Shown: positions 27,309 to 40,262 of the stretch, one piece after another
Numbering within the stretch: the stretch's first letter is position 1
Layout: every line of letters starts with the position of its first letter
DNA from: CAVVZJ01 sp963752755
GTDB lineage: Bacteria > Planctomycetota > Planctomycetia > Isosphaerales > Isosphaeraceae
Length of the DNA: 64,000 nt
NCBI GenBank assembly: GCA_963752755.1
Contig: CAVVZJ010000006.1
Location: forward strand, 62,001-126,000
Direction of reading: 5' to 3'
Translations under genes and position numbers: made by a program
Notes under the pieces: model-generated
Told to the model about the DNA's origin: nothing
The model's input: only the letters and a program-made list of their open reading frames with translations
Database searches by the model: none

Positions 27309-28180
27309 GGTTTCTCCTCGTGGTCAAGTCAACGCGCGACGAACTCCCGCCGGTGCCGCGGTTCCCTCAGACGCTCGGCCCGTAAAGAGTCCTATCGCCC
27401 GTCCGCAAGGTTCCCTTGATCCTAGCTGTCTTCGCTGATTTCCCAGAACTCCGATTTTTCCGATCTTTCGGAAATCGCGTTCCCACCCGGCCCCAAATTC
27501 GCCCATGGCGCCGGAAGTCCTCGGTATCGTGCGTGTCGTGCAGCTGGCCCGTCGGCTCCACAATTCGGTGAGGAGATTCGGGGCCCCGCACCACGTCCCG
27601 ACCTCGACTAAGCCAGGCCATCTGCGCGCGACCGAGGGCCTTCCGTCACACGACGGAGCCCCGGAGAATCCAGTCAGGGCCGCCGTCCGTCGAACCTTCC
27701 CGATTCACAACCTCGACGGACGGTTCGCTCGCCCTGCACGCACGACCGATGCCAGCGCGGGAAGATGCGTCGAGTTTGCTGGCCGGTCTGACCGTGCCAG
27801 CCGGCGCAACTTCACCCAATCCACCGACCACATTTCGGTCACGCAGCCGGAAAAAGGGTGATAAACCTGGCCCCAGATTTCGAAGATTCCTGGATACGCT
27901 CGCGTTCGTGGTCCGCGCCGATCGGGCCTTCGTGTGCGCACGGCTCCTTGACAATCCGGCGAACGAATTCGCGCAAGATGCGGCCGGCGCGTCGCGTCCC
28001 GAGGCGCCGAACGAACGTCAAGATTTGCGGTCCAGGCCCGCCTTGAGCAAGTGGTGTCGGGACTTACATAACGTCTGATAACAGGCGGAGGAGCGTCCCC
28101 CCGGCGATCAGGAGCCATCGCCGAGGCGTCCCGCGCGCATCGCGGCTGCGCCCCTCACGCCGTTTCCCGACCGGCGCGTC
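27309..28180. other. 870-bp gene-free stretch
   Basis: No open frame here looks like a real protein on either strand; those present are Arg/Pro/Ser-rich shadows. The right third (27901-28169) is copy 3 of the repeated intergenic element. The left part should contain the promoter of the secreted-protein gene starting at 27308, but I see no clear consensus box. Confidence 0.6.
27901..28169 (+). other. Repeated intergenic element, copy 3 (degenerate)
   Basis: Shares with copy 2 (51280-51600) the blocks CTTGACAATCCGGC, GCCGAACGAACGTCAAGAT and GACTTACATAACG, in the same order. It ends with a 77-nt array of seven 11-nt units (28093-28169: units starting GCGTC, GCGAT, CCATC, GCGTC, GCATC, GCGCC, GCCGT). 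The TATAAT box of copies 1 and 2 is replaced by GCACGG at the matching place, and the leader is about 20 nt shorter, so this copy has probably lost its promoter. It points toward the 3' end of the LRR gene. Confidence 0.6.
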
Positions 28181-28654
28181 TCAGCGGTCGATCTTCAGCA
28201 TCGGCCGGGCTTCCTTGAGCTTCTTGACCCCGTCGTCGCTCACTTTCGTGCCGTAGAGGAAAACTTCCTGAAGTCCCTCCATCGCCTGGATCTTCTCCAG
28301 GCCGGCGTCGGTCACCTGCGTTCCCACGAGGCTTAACAGCTTGAGGCTCGGGATCTTCTGAAGATGTTCGAGGCCGGCGTCGGTGATCGGGGTATCGACG
28401 AGGTAGAGTTTCTCCAGGGTCCCGATCCCCTCCAACTGTTCGAGGCCGGCGTCCGTGACCTTGGTGTTATTGAGGACGACCTTCTTGAGCTTGTCGAACG
28501 CCTTGAGGGTAGCGAGGTCGGCGTCGGTGGCGTCGGTGACGCCGAAGGAGACGGTGACGATCGGCTTGCCCTCAGCCATCTCGTCGCGGTCCACCTTGCC
28601 GCCGACCTTCTGAATGGCCTCGACAGCCTGCTTCTGGGCGTCGTCCTGGGTCAT
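28181..28654 (-). CDS. leucine-rich repeat protein
   Basis: 157 residues with four or five repeats of about 24 residues of the form 'VTDAGLEQLEGIGTLEKLYL' (VDTPITDAGLEHLQKIPSLK, VGTQVTDAGLEKIQAMEGLQ, YGTKVSDDGVKKLKEARPML), the plant/planctomycete LRR variant. No signal peptide or membrane segment is seen, so it is probably cytoplasmic and protein-binding. The ATG at 28654 lacks a strong ribosome site but gives a clean N-terminus. Confidence 0.85.
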   Translation of the reverse strand: MTQDDAQKQAVEAIQKVGGKVDRDEMAEGKPIVTVSFGVTDATDADLATLKAFDKLKKVVLNNTKVTDAGLEQLEGIGTLEKLYLVDTPITDAGLEHLQKIPSLKLLSLVGTQVTDAGLEKIQAMEGLQEVFLYGTKVSDDGVKKLKEARPMLKIDR

Positions 28655-28684
28655 CGGGGATACCTCGGGTTCGCCTGGGGTTGA

Positions 28685-30156
28685 TCAGGACAGGCCGGCG
28701 ATCGGCTCGCCGCGATAGACCTGAAACGGTCGGTCGAGCTCATCATACCAGGCGGCCGTCTCGGGGATACCGAGCGCCCGGTAGATCGTGGCCGCCAGGT
28801 TTTCGGGGGTCTGGGGGTCGGTCGCGGGATGGCCGCCGATCCTGTCCGAGGACCCGACGACGCAGCCGCCTCGCGTCCCGCCGCCAGCGACGAGGATCGA
28901 CTGGACGCTACCCCAGTGGTCGCGTCCCGGGAGCTTGTACGCCTGCGGCAGGAGGCTGATCTTCGGCGTCCGGCCAAATTCGCCCGCCATGACGATCAAG
29001 GTCGATTCGAGCCGGCCCGAGGCGTCCAGGTCATCCAGCAAGGCCGAGAGGCGCGATCGGTCGGGGGAAAGAGCTTGTCCTTGAGGTGGGGGAAGGCGTT
29101 GCCGTGGGTATCCCACGTCTCGTTGTTGCCCAGGTTCACCTGCACCAGGGGCACGTCCGCCTCGACCAGTCGGCGTGCCATGAGCAGGGACCAGCCGAAC
29201 GAGTTCCGGCCGTACCGATCTAGCAAGCCCGGCTCCGCCTGCTCCACGTCGAAGGCCCTGCGCACCTTCGGGTCGGTCAGCAGCGAGATCGCCGAGTGTC
29301 TTTGCGTCTCGAACGAGCCCGATTCCGCCGCCCGCTCCAGCAGCGACCGCTGTTCGTCGATGGCTTCGAGCAAGCGGAGCCGACCCGCCAGCCGGCCCGC
29401 CCCAAACCCTTCGGGCAAGGTGAGGCTGGGCGCCTCGAACCGCTGTCGCAAGGCCTGGTGCGGTCGCTCCTGGTGGTCAAACTCATACTCCGGGAAGGCG
29501 CCGTACGCCCTCGGGTCGAACGGCGACGCCTCGATGAACCAGGGGTCCCGCCTCAGCCCCATGATCCCGGCGAACTGGCCGGGGATGACCCGTCCGGTGT
29601 TGTGGACCAGCCGCTCGGGCAGGACGATCGCCGGGGGCAAGTTGTTCCGCGACCGGCAGAGCGACCCCACCACGGACGCGATCGCCGGCCAGTCGCCCGG
29701 CCGGGGCCGGCTGGCGTCGAACCCGGCCGGCAGATCGGAGCGGCCCGTCAACATGATGTGATGACCGGCCGAATGCTCGTTCGACGGGTGCGTCAGCGAG
29801 CGGACCAGGGCCCAGAGGTGACTCCTCCGGGCCAGCATCGGCAGGTGCTCGCAGATCTCGATGCCCGGCGTGGCCGTCGCGATCGGCCGGAACTCCCCCC
29901 GGATTTCCTCCGGCGCGTCCGGCTTGAGGTCGAAGCTATCGTGCTGGGCCAGGCCGCCCGAGAGGAAGATGTAGAGGACCGACCGGGCCGGCGTCTGGCT
30001 CGTGGACGATGCGCCGGCTCGGGCCGAACGGAGGACCGCCAGTTGATCGGCGGCGAGTCCGAGGAGCCCGATCGCCCCGGCCTGGATCGCGAATCGTCGG
30101 GTGAACCGGGGATGCTGGAACGGCGTGGGTCTGGTCGGATTCTGGGGATGTCGCAT
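28685..30156 (-). CDS. DUF1501 family secreted protein, frame broken
   Basis: The N-terminus RRFAIQAGAIGLLGLAADQL is a twin-arginine-like signal. Then come SVLYIFLSGGLAQHDSFDLK, EHLPMLARRSHLWALVRSLT and NSFGWSLLMARRLVEADVPL. The frame breaks near 29070. The C-terminal block STLIVMAGEFGRTPKI and PGRDHWGSVQSILVAGGG continues in another frame to 28685. One missing base gives about 490 residues. This is a sulfatase-fold-like family that is very abundant in planctomycetes, function undefined, exported. Confidence 0.85.
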
Positions 30157-30288
30157 GGCACCCTCCTTCCCGCGTCCCGAGGGAGGGTCCGCGCCGGGAC
30201 CTCTGGATTCCCGGTCGCGACCGGATCGTCACGTCTCTTCCACGTTATACCAAAGTCCAACAAGCCTGCAACCTTGGCGATCCGGCCC

Positions 30289-31107
30289 TTACTCGCGAAC
30301 CAGCATGTACTCGGCCCTCGGCTGGTCCCCCTCCGTGCTCCTCGCGAACCCGACCGCCCGGTAGCCTGCCGCGAAGGCCGCCACGAAGGCCCGCCTCACG
30401 GCCATTTGCCAGGACGCCGCGAGGCCCGCATCGGTCGCCCGGAGCCGGGCGATATCGGACGGAATCTCCAGGCGGAGACTCGGCTGCCCTTCCGGTTCGC
30501 GAACTTCCCGAACGGCGCGCGGGCCGCCGCGCCAGGCCTCGGCCACGATCAAGGGGGGGATCTGTCCGAACGTGGCGGAATCGACCGGCGGTCGCGGACG
30601 GGGGCTGGTCGCCCACTCGGCGATGAGCCGGTCGGTGGGCGTGCCCACGTTCAGGGCGTCGGTTCTCGTGCCGTACATATCGACAACAAAATGACGCGAC
30701 GTGGCCCCGAGCTTGTCGAGGTTGAAGCGGGCATTGCCGGCCTGGAGCGGGTCGAACGCCCAGACGATCCGCTCCAGACCTTGTCCGAGCGCGAAGTCGC
30801 GCTGGGCGAGCTTCAGGCGGGTGCCGAGTCCGTGGTCCTGGTATCCTGGGACAATCCCAGTCAGTTGCGAATAGAGGCAGATCCGGCCGTCAAGCCGCCC
30901 CAGGAACGCGAACGAGAGGCCCACCGCGCGGCCGTCCGGGAGGAACGCCCCGAGCACCAAACCGCCGTGCAACTGGGCCCCGACCATCGTGGCGATCGGC
31001 ACGACGTAGCCTTCATCGGCGAGCCCCCAGGCCCGGCGCTGGGCGTCCTGGCAGGCATGGTAGTCGGCGATCGAGTCGGCGGGTCGGATCGTGATCTCGT
31101 CGGTCAT
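30289..31107 (-). CDS. GNAT-family N-acyltransferase (candidate amino acid succinyltransferase)
   Basis: 272 residues. The acyl-CoA-binding core is around residues 60-110 (GRAVGLSFAFLGRLDGRICL, then YSQLTGIVPGYQDHGLGTRL with the QxxGxG/A-type loop), followed by VWAFDPLQAGNARFNLDKLG, a signature of the COG3375-type GNAT proteins. Its ATG overlaps the stop of an M20 peptidase, itself preceded by an N-succinylamino acid racemase-like gene. In characterised systems this trio converts D- to L-amino acids through N-succinyl intermediates, so a succinyltransferase role is inferred. Confidence 0.8.
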   Translation of the reverse strand: MTDEITIRPADSIADYHACQDAQRRAWGLADEGYVVPIATMVGAQLHGGLVLGAFLPDGRAVGLSFAFLGRLDGRICLYSQLTGIVPGYQDHGLGTRLKLAQRDFALGQGLERIVWAFDPLQAGNARFNLDKLGATSRHFVVDMYGTRTDALNVGTPTDRLIAEWATSPRPRPPVDSATFGQIPPLIVAEAWRGGPRAVREVREPEGQPSLRLEIPSDIARLRATDAGLAASWQMAVRRAFVAAFAAGYRAVGFARSTEGDQPRAEYMLVRE

Positions 31108-32275
31108 CGGTCGTGGTCCGTGGATCGGAGTCCAAGAAGCAACGTCGCGAGCAAGGCGGCTCGCTCGGGGAGTGAGGAGGCCAGAATGTGTTCACTCTCG
31201 GCATGGGCACCGGCCCCAAGGGGGCCGAGGCCATCGAGGGTCGGCGTGCCAGCAGCGGCCGTGAAGTTGCCGTCACTGCCGCCGCCGGTGGACCCTTCCG
31301 CGAGGTCGAGCCCGAGCCCTCGGGCGAGTTCCCGAGCCTGCTCGAAGAGGGCGGCGATCGCGGGCGACCGCACCATCGGAGGTCGGTTGAAACCGCCTTC
31401 CACGCGGACCGTCGCCCCGTTCGCGCCCGCCTTGATCGCCCTCAACGCCTCCTCGACCCGTCCCGCCTCCTCCATCGAAGTAACCCTCACATCCACCCTC
31501 GCCGACGCTTCCGCGGCGACCGTGTTCGGCGTTGCCCCCCCCTGGATCACGCCCACGTTGACCGTCGTGCCCGCCTCCGGGGCGTGGAGTTCATGGATTC
31601 GGAGGATTTGATGGGCCAGCTCCACGATCGCACTGATCCCTTTCTCCGGCTCGATCCCCGCATGGGCCGCGCGGCCGGTCACGGTCAGGGTGAAGCCACC
31701 CACCCCCTTGCGGGCCGTCTTCAGGACTCCGTCTCCCAGCGGCGGCTCAAGAACCAGCGCGAACGACGACCCCCGGGCCAGCTCCTCGATCAACGGGCGC
31801 GAGGTCGGACTGCCGATCTCCTCGTCCGAGGTGAGCAGGAGGACCCAGGGCCGCGGCAGTTGCGCCCCTGGCTTTGCAGGGCCCTCATTGCATACTCGGC
31901 CATCACCAGGCTCGCCTTCATGTCGAAGATGCCCGGTCCGAAGAACCGATCGCCGTCGGTCCGGACGGGCATTCTAGCCAGCGTCCCGCGCGGCCAGACC
32001 GTGTCGAAGTGCCCCAGGATGAGCCCCGGCTTCCTCGCTTCCCTCGAGCCCGCGAATCGGATGATCAGGTGATTTCCCCCCACCGGATTAGCGACTCGCT
32101 CGACCGCACCGCCGATCCGCCGGAACCGCTCGGCGATGAAGTCCGCCAGTCCGTCGAGCGCCGACTTGTCGCGGCTCGGGGATTCGTGCTCGACCAGAGT
32201 GGTCAGAGCCGCCCGCATCTCGCCGGTGCGCGACCTTAATTCATCAAGCATGGCCGAGCCGATCATCGACGTCAC
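31104..32275 (-). CDS. M20-family metallopeptidase (candidate N-succinylamino acid deacylase), frame broken
   Basis: The N-terminal frame has LILGHFDTVWPRGTLARMPV and FFGPGIFDMKASLVMAEYAM (His and Asp metal ligands). The frame breaks near 31870, where the SDEEIG ligand block lies in the other frame. The C-terminal frame carries the dimerisation domain (GGFTLTVTGRAAHAGIEPEK) and the last ligand region AGAHAESEHILAS. It resembles glutamate carboxypeptidase-type M20 enzymes. The start is uncertain among GTG 32275, ATG 32266 and ATG 32251. It overlaps the GNAT gene by ATGA and lies 9 bp after the racemase-like gene. Confidence 0.85.
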
Positions 32276-32284
32276 ACCCTCCCA

Positions 32285-33391
32285 TCAAGCTGTCAAACTC
32301 AGCGTCCGGAGCGTCTGCCGTTCGATCCGCTCCAAGATCGGCTCGTGCCCGAGGCCGATCCCGCCCGGTACGCACACGAGCCCCTCGATTGCCCGAATCG
32401 GCGGCTCGACGAGATCCTCGCGATAGTACTTGTCCGATCCGGAGACGTCGCCCGGCAAGGAGAATCCCGGCAGGCTGGCGATCGCCACGTTGGCCGCTCG
32501 TCCGATGCCGAACTCGTGCATCCCTCCGCACCAGACCGGAACCCCCGCCGACTGGCAGATGTCATGCACCCGCTTCGCCTCCCGCAATCCACCCACCCGG
32601 CTCACCTTGATGTTGATGACCCGGCAGGCCCCGATCTCGATGGCCTTGCGGGCGTCCTCGGCCGAGTGGATGCTCTCGTCCAGGCAGACGGGCGTCCGGA
32701 GCGCGGCCTGGAGCCGGGAATGATCGATGATGTCGTCGTGCGCCAGAGGTTGCTCGATCAGCAGGAGATTGAACTCATCGAGCTGCATCAACAGGTCCAG
32801 ATCGGCGAGGGAATAGGCCGAGTTCGCATCGACCTGGAGCGGAACCTCGGGATACCGCTCACGTACGCGACGAACGACGTCCACGTCGAATCCCGGCGCA
32901 ATCTTCAATTTGATCCGGCGATACCCTTCCGCGAGATACTGGTCGATCAGGTTGAAAAGCGTCTCCACGTCCCGCTCAATCCCGAGGCTCACCCCCGATG
33001 CGATCGCGTCCCTCGTCCCCCCCAGCATGGCCGCCAGCGACCGGCCCTGGGCACGGGCGAGGGCGTCCCAGCAGGCCATTTCGAGCCCCGCCTTGGCAAA
33101 GTTGTTCCCCTTGACGAGTCGGTAGAAGTCGACCAGCTCGTCGATCGAATCACAGGACTTCCCGAGCACGGCCGGGGCGAGGAACTCCTTGAGGATGTGC
33201 CAGCACGTCTCCGTCGTTTCCGGGCAGTAGAATGGGTCTGCCGGGCTGGCACACTCGCCCCAGCCGGTTACGTCCCCGGCGTCGACACGGACGAGGATGT
33301 GCCGGATCGTCCTCTTGGTGCTGGAACTGGTCCGGAAGACGCGGACCAGGGGAAGTTCGACGACGAACAGATCGATTCTCTGGATACGCAT
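32285..33391 (-). CDS. enolase-superfamily enzyme: o-succinylbenzoate synthase / N-succinylamino acid racemase type
   Basis: 368 residues of the muconate lactonizing enzyme subgroup. Acid-base lysines are in RRIKLKIAPG (Lys161, Lys163) and NIKVSRVGG (Lys262). Mg ligands are Asp188 (VDANSAY), Glu213 (LIEQPLAHDD) and Asp238 (CLDESIHS). The capping-domain 20s loop is VFRTSSSTKRT. Sequence alone does not separate menaquinone MenC from racemase activity. The M20 and GNAT genes directly downstream, and no other men gene nearby, favour N-succinylamino acid racemase. ATG 33391 was chosen at MRIQRIDLFV. Confidence 0.88.
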   Translation of the reverse strand: MRIQRIDLFVVELPLVRVFRTSSSTKRTIRHILVRVDAGDVTGWGECASPADPFYCPETTETCWHILKEFLAPAVLGKSCDSIDELVDFYRLVKGNNFAKAGLEMACWDALARAQGRSLAAMLGGTRDAIASGVSLGIERDVETLFNLIDQYLAEGYRRIKLKIAPGFDVDVVRRVRERYPEVPLQVDANSAYSLADLDLLMQLDEFNLLLIEQPLAHDDIIDHSRLQAALRTPVCLDESIHSAEDARKAIEIGACRVINIKVSRVGGLREAKRVHDICQSAGVPVWCGGMHEFGIGRAANVAIASLPGFSLPGDVSGSDKYYREDLVEPPIRAIEGLVCVPGGIGLGHEPILERIERQTLRTLSLTA

Positions 33392-33651
33392 CGGGAAGCA
33401 TCGCGATTCAATGACGGGAACGGTGGTCGTCACCCTCTCGGGCCCTGGTCCATCGTAACCGATTGACTCGCCCGCTGTCGTCCTGGGCGGCCTGAAGCCT
33501 CCCTGGCGGGTAGCCTGCATCGGCTTTATCGAGTAAGATTGGAGATCAACCTGCCTTGCCCTGTCACGCAAGGGCTGGACCACTCCTACCGCAAACGCGG
33601 CGCATTCGGCCCCGCTCCCGAGTCGCCGACCAGCCGAGGCAAGCGAGCGTC

Positions 33652-37323
<3,672 letters not shown>

Positions 37324-37330
37324 GACCTCG

Positions 37331-38782
37331 ATGATCGACCGGAACCAGGAACTCCACCAGCAACGTCTCCAGGCGGTCACGCGTCGGCACTTCTTCCGCG
37401 ACTGCGGCGTCGGCCTGGGCAAAATCGCCCTCGCCTCCTTGCTGCTCGAATCCCGCCTCCGCGCCACGCCCCAGGGAGCCGACAACCCACTGGCTCCGCG
37501 ACCGCCCCACTTCGCGCCCAAGGCAAAGCGGGTCATCTATCTGTTCATGGCCGGTGCCCCGAGCCAGCTCGACCTTTTCGACGAGAAGCCGACGCTCGCG
37601 AAGTTCGACGGCAAGCCCGTGCCGGCCGAGGTCGTGAAGGACCAGCGATACGCCTTCATCCGGCCCGACGCGAGCCTGATGTCGGCCCGCTACAAGTTCG
37701 CGAGGTACGGCCAGAGCGGCGCCGAGCTTTCGGAGATGCTGCCGCACCTGGCCGAGGTCGTGGACGACATCGCGATCGTCAAGTCGTTGCATACTGATCA
37801 GTTCAACCACGCCCCCGCTCAGATCTTCCTAAACACCGGCTCCCCCTTGCCAGGTCGTCCAAGCATGGGGTCTTGGGTGACGTATGGGCTGGGCAGCGAG
37901 TCGTCCGACCTGCCCGGCTTCGTCGTGCTTTCGTCCGGCAGTGGCATCAGCGGCGGGGCGGCGAACTGGTCGAGCGGCTTCCTGCCGACGGCCTACCAGG
38001 GCGTCGTTTTCCGCTCGCAGGGCGACCCGATCCTCGACGTGTCCAGCCCTGAAGGGTTCGACGACCGCCTCCAGCGCGACTCGCTCGACCTGATCCGCTC
38101 CTTGAACGAGCGCCACCTCGACGACGTCGGTGATCCCGAGATCGCCACCCGGATCGCCCAGTACGAGATGGCCTACCGGATGCAAACCAGCGCCCCCGAA
38201 CTGATGGACCTCTCCGGCGAGACCGAGGAAACGCTGGAGCTTTACGGCGTCAAACCGGGCAAGCCCTCGTTCGCGAATAACTGTCTGCTCGCCCGCCGCC
38301 TGATCGAGCGGGGTGTCCGGTTCGTGAACCTGTATCACGAAGGATGGGACCACCACTCGGACGTCGCCGGCGGCCTGAAGACCCAGTGTGGCCAGACCGA
38401 TCAGGCTGCGGCGGCTCTGGTGAAGGATTTGAAGCGTCGGGGTCTGCTCGACGAGACCCTGGTCGTCTGGGGCGGCGAGTTCGGCCGCACCCCGATGGTC
38501 GAGTCGAATGCCAACCTCGGCCGAAGCATGGGACGCGATCACCACCCACAGGCCTTCACCATGTGGCTGGCCGGTGGCGGCATCAAGTCCGGCCAGACTC
38601 TCGGAGCGACCGACGACCTCGGCTTCCACGTCACCGAGGCCCCCGTTCACATCCACGACCTCCAGGCCACGATCCTCCACCTCCTCGGGCTCGACCACAC
38701 GCGACTGACCTTCCGCTCCCAGGGTCGCGACTTCCGCTTGACCGACGTCCATGGCAACCTCGTGGAGGCGCTGATCGCCTGA
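37331..38782 (+). CDS. DUF1501 family secreted protein
   Basis: 483 residues. RRHFFRDCGVGLGKIALASL is a twin-arginine-like signal. Family blocks are KRVIYLFMAGAPSQLDLFDE, HTDQFNHAPAQIFLNTGSPL, RPSMGSWVTYGLGSESSDLP, and LVVWGGEFGRTPMVES followed by GRDHHPQAFTMWLAGGG (likely metal-binding residues). It is the standard partner of DUF1549/DUF1553 proteins in planctomycetes and is very likely cotranscribed with the gene before it. The substrate is unknown; polysaccharide handling is often suggested but is not shown here. Confidence 0.9.
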   Translation: MIDRNQELHQQRLQAVTRRHFFRDCGVGLGKIALASLLLESRLRATPQGADNPLAPRPPHFAPKAKRVIYLFMAGAPSQLDLFDEKPTLAKFDGKPVPAEVVKDQRYAFIRPDASLMSARYKFARYGQSGAELSEMLPHLAEVVDDIAIVKSLHTDQFNHAPAQIFLNTGSPLPGRPSMGSWVTYGLGSESSDLPGFVVLSSGSGISGGAANWSSGFLPTAYQGVVFRSQGDPILDVSSPEGFDDRLQRDSLDLIRSLNERHLDDVGDPEIATRIAQYEMAYRMQTSAPELMDLSGETEETLELYGVKPGKPSFANNCLLARRLIERGVRFVNLYHEGWDHHSDVAGGLKTQCGQTDQAAAALVKDLKRRGLLDETLVVWGGEFGRTPMVESNANLGRSMGRDHHPQAFTMWLAGGGIKSGQTLGATDDLGFHVTEAPVHIHDLQATILHLLGLDHTRLTFRSQGRDFRLTDVHGNLVEALIA

Positions 38783-38806
38783 TTGCGAAGTCGTGGAGCG
38801 AGACAC

Positions 38807-40180
38807 ATGACCAACGTCCGGGATTTCGGAGCCGTCGGTGACGGCCAGGTGGACGACACCGAGGCGATTCAGCACGCGATCGACCGCGGCGGGGGCCTGA
38901 TCCAGTTCCCCCGGGGGACCTACCGGCTCCGCCGCTCGCTCGTCGTCGAACTGGCCCGTCACGGTCGCCTGGGCTTCTCGGGAGACGGCGGCACGGCCCG
39001 GCTCGTGATGGAAGGGCCGGGCGCAGCAATCCGTTTCACGGGTACCCACGACCAGACCGCCGATCCCGGCGATTTCCGGCCGGGTGTCTGGGAAAACGAG
39101 CGGATGCCGACGGTCTCTGGCCTGGAAATCGTGGGCGCCCACGAGGAGGCGGAGGGGATCGCGCTGGAAGGCACGATGCAGGCGACGATCACCGGCGTCT
39201 CGATCCGTCGATGCCGTGTCGGCGTCCACCTGATCCGTCGCAATCGGAACCTTTTGCTGGCGGATTCTCATATCTACGACGGCGTCGGACCGGCCATCGG
39301 GGTCTTCTTCGACCGGGTCAACTTGCACCAGTCGATCATCGTCGGCTGCCACATCAGCTATTGCCGACACGCCGGCATCAAGGTGATCGGGAGCGAGGTC
39401 CGCAACCTTCAAATCACCGGCTGCGATATCGAATACAACTTCGATCCCGACCAACCCGACTCAGCCGACGTCTGGATCGACGCCCGCGAGGGAACCGTCC
39501 GCGAGGTCACCATCGCCTCGAACACGATCCAGGCCAAGCGGAGCCCGACCGGCGCCAACGTCCGCATCGAAGGCCCCGACCTCCCCGACTCTCGCGGCGC
39601 CGGCCTCTGGACGATCGTGGGCAATATCCTCCAGAGCCAGGCTGTGAACGTCCTCCTCCGCTCCTGCCGCGGCGTGACGCTCACCGGCAACTCCTTCGCC
39701 TCGGGCTTCGAACGCTCGCTGGTCCTGGACCATTGCCGTCACGTCGTCGTCTCCGGCAACACGTTTGACCACAACCCCGACTACGCGGGGGACCGCGTCG
39801 ATGGGATCACGGTCCGCGGCTCCGCCGGCATCACCCTGACCGGCTTGATCCTCGAAGCCACCCGGGCCGGCGCGCCGGAGTCGGGCGGAGCAATCGAGGT
39901 CTTCCAGTCCAGTGAGGTCGCGGTCGTCGGCTGCCAGGTCTTCAACCCGGCCGTCCGCGGCCTCGATCTGGTGGACGTGCGGCATTGCCGCGTCTCTAAC
40001 TGCACCGTCCTCGACCGCCGCGAGCCGGCCGGCATGCGTGAGGCGATCCGTCTCGGCGGCCGGAGTTCGCGGAACCTCGTCAACGACAACCTCGTCTCGA
40101 CCGGGACTGAGGGCTCGCTGGTGATCGCGCCGGACTCGGCCGCTGTCTCGGGTAACATCATCGCTGAGGTTCGTCCGTAA
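38807..40180 (+). CDS. right-handed beta-helix (pectate lyase-like) protein
   Basis: 457 residues. TNVRDFGAVGDGQVDDTEAI is the classic pectate-lyase-superfamily start. It is followed by many parallel beta-helix coils (GIALEGTMQATITGVSIRRC, NLQITGCDIEYNF, GVTLTGNSFASGFERSLVLD). There is no signal peptide, so export would need another route or the enzyme is cytoplasmic. ATG 38807 with GGAG upstream is preferred to the upstream ATG at 38783. A polysaccharide lyase/epimerase or glycosidase role is possible; no catalytic set could be assigned. Confidence 0.8.
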   Translation: MTNVRDFGAVGDGQVDDTEAIQHAIDRGGGLIQFPRGTYRLRRSLVVELARHGRLGFSGDGGTARLVMEGPGAAIRFTGTHDQTADPGDFRPGVWENERMPTVSGLEIVGAHEEAEGIALEGTMQATITGVSIRRCRVGVHLIRRNRNLLLADSHIYDGVGPAIGVFFDRVNLHQSIIVGCHISYCRHAGIKVIGSEVRNLQITGCDIEYNFDPDQPDSADVWIDAREGTVREVTIASNTIQAKRSPTGANVRIEGPDLPDSRGAGLWTIVGNILQSQAVNVLLRSCRGVTLTGNSFASGFERSLVLDHCRHVVVSGNTFDHNPDYAGDRVDGITVRGSAGITLTGLILEATRAGAPESGGAIEVFQSSEVAVVGCQVFNPAVRGLDLVDVRHCRVSNCTVLDRREPAGMREAIRLGGRSSRNLVNDNLVSTGTEGSLVIAPDSAAVSGNIIAEVRP

Positions 40181-40262
40181 GGCCTTCGCGGCGGTGCGTT
40201 CGGGCCGGTCGAGTTGAGTGAGTCATGGAGTGTGAACCCCCCATAAAGTAGGATGGTGCGTC

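Noticed and set aside
27324..27861. Several short open frames in the 27.3-28.2 kb gap
   Set aside because: All are Arg/Ser/Pro-rich with no conserved motif. The region is better explained as non-coding with a degenerate repeat element.
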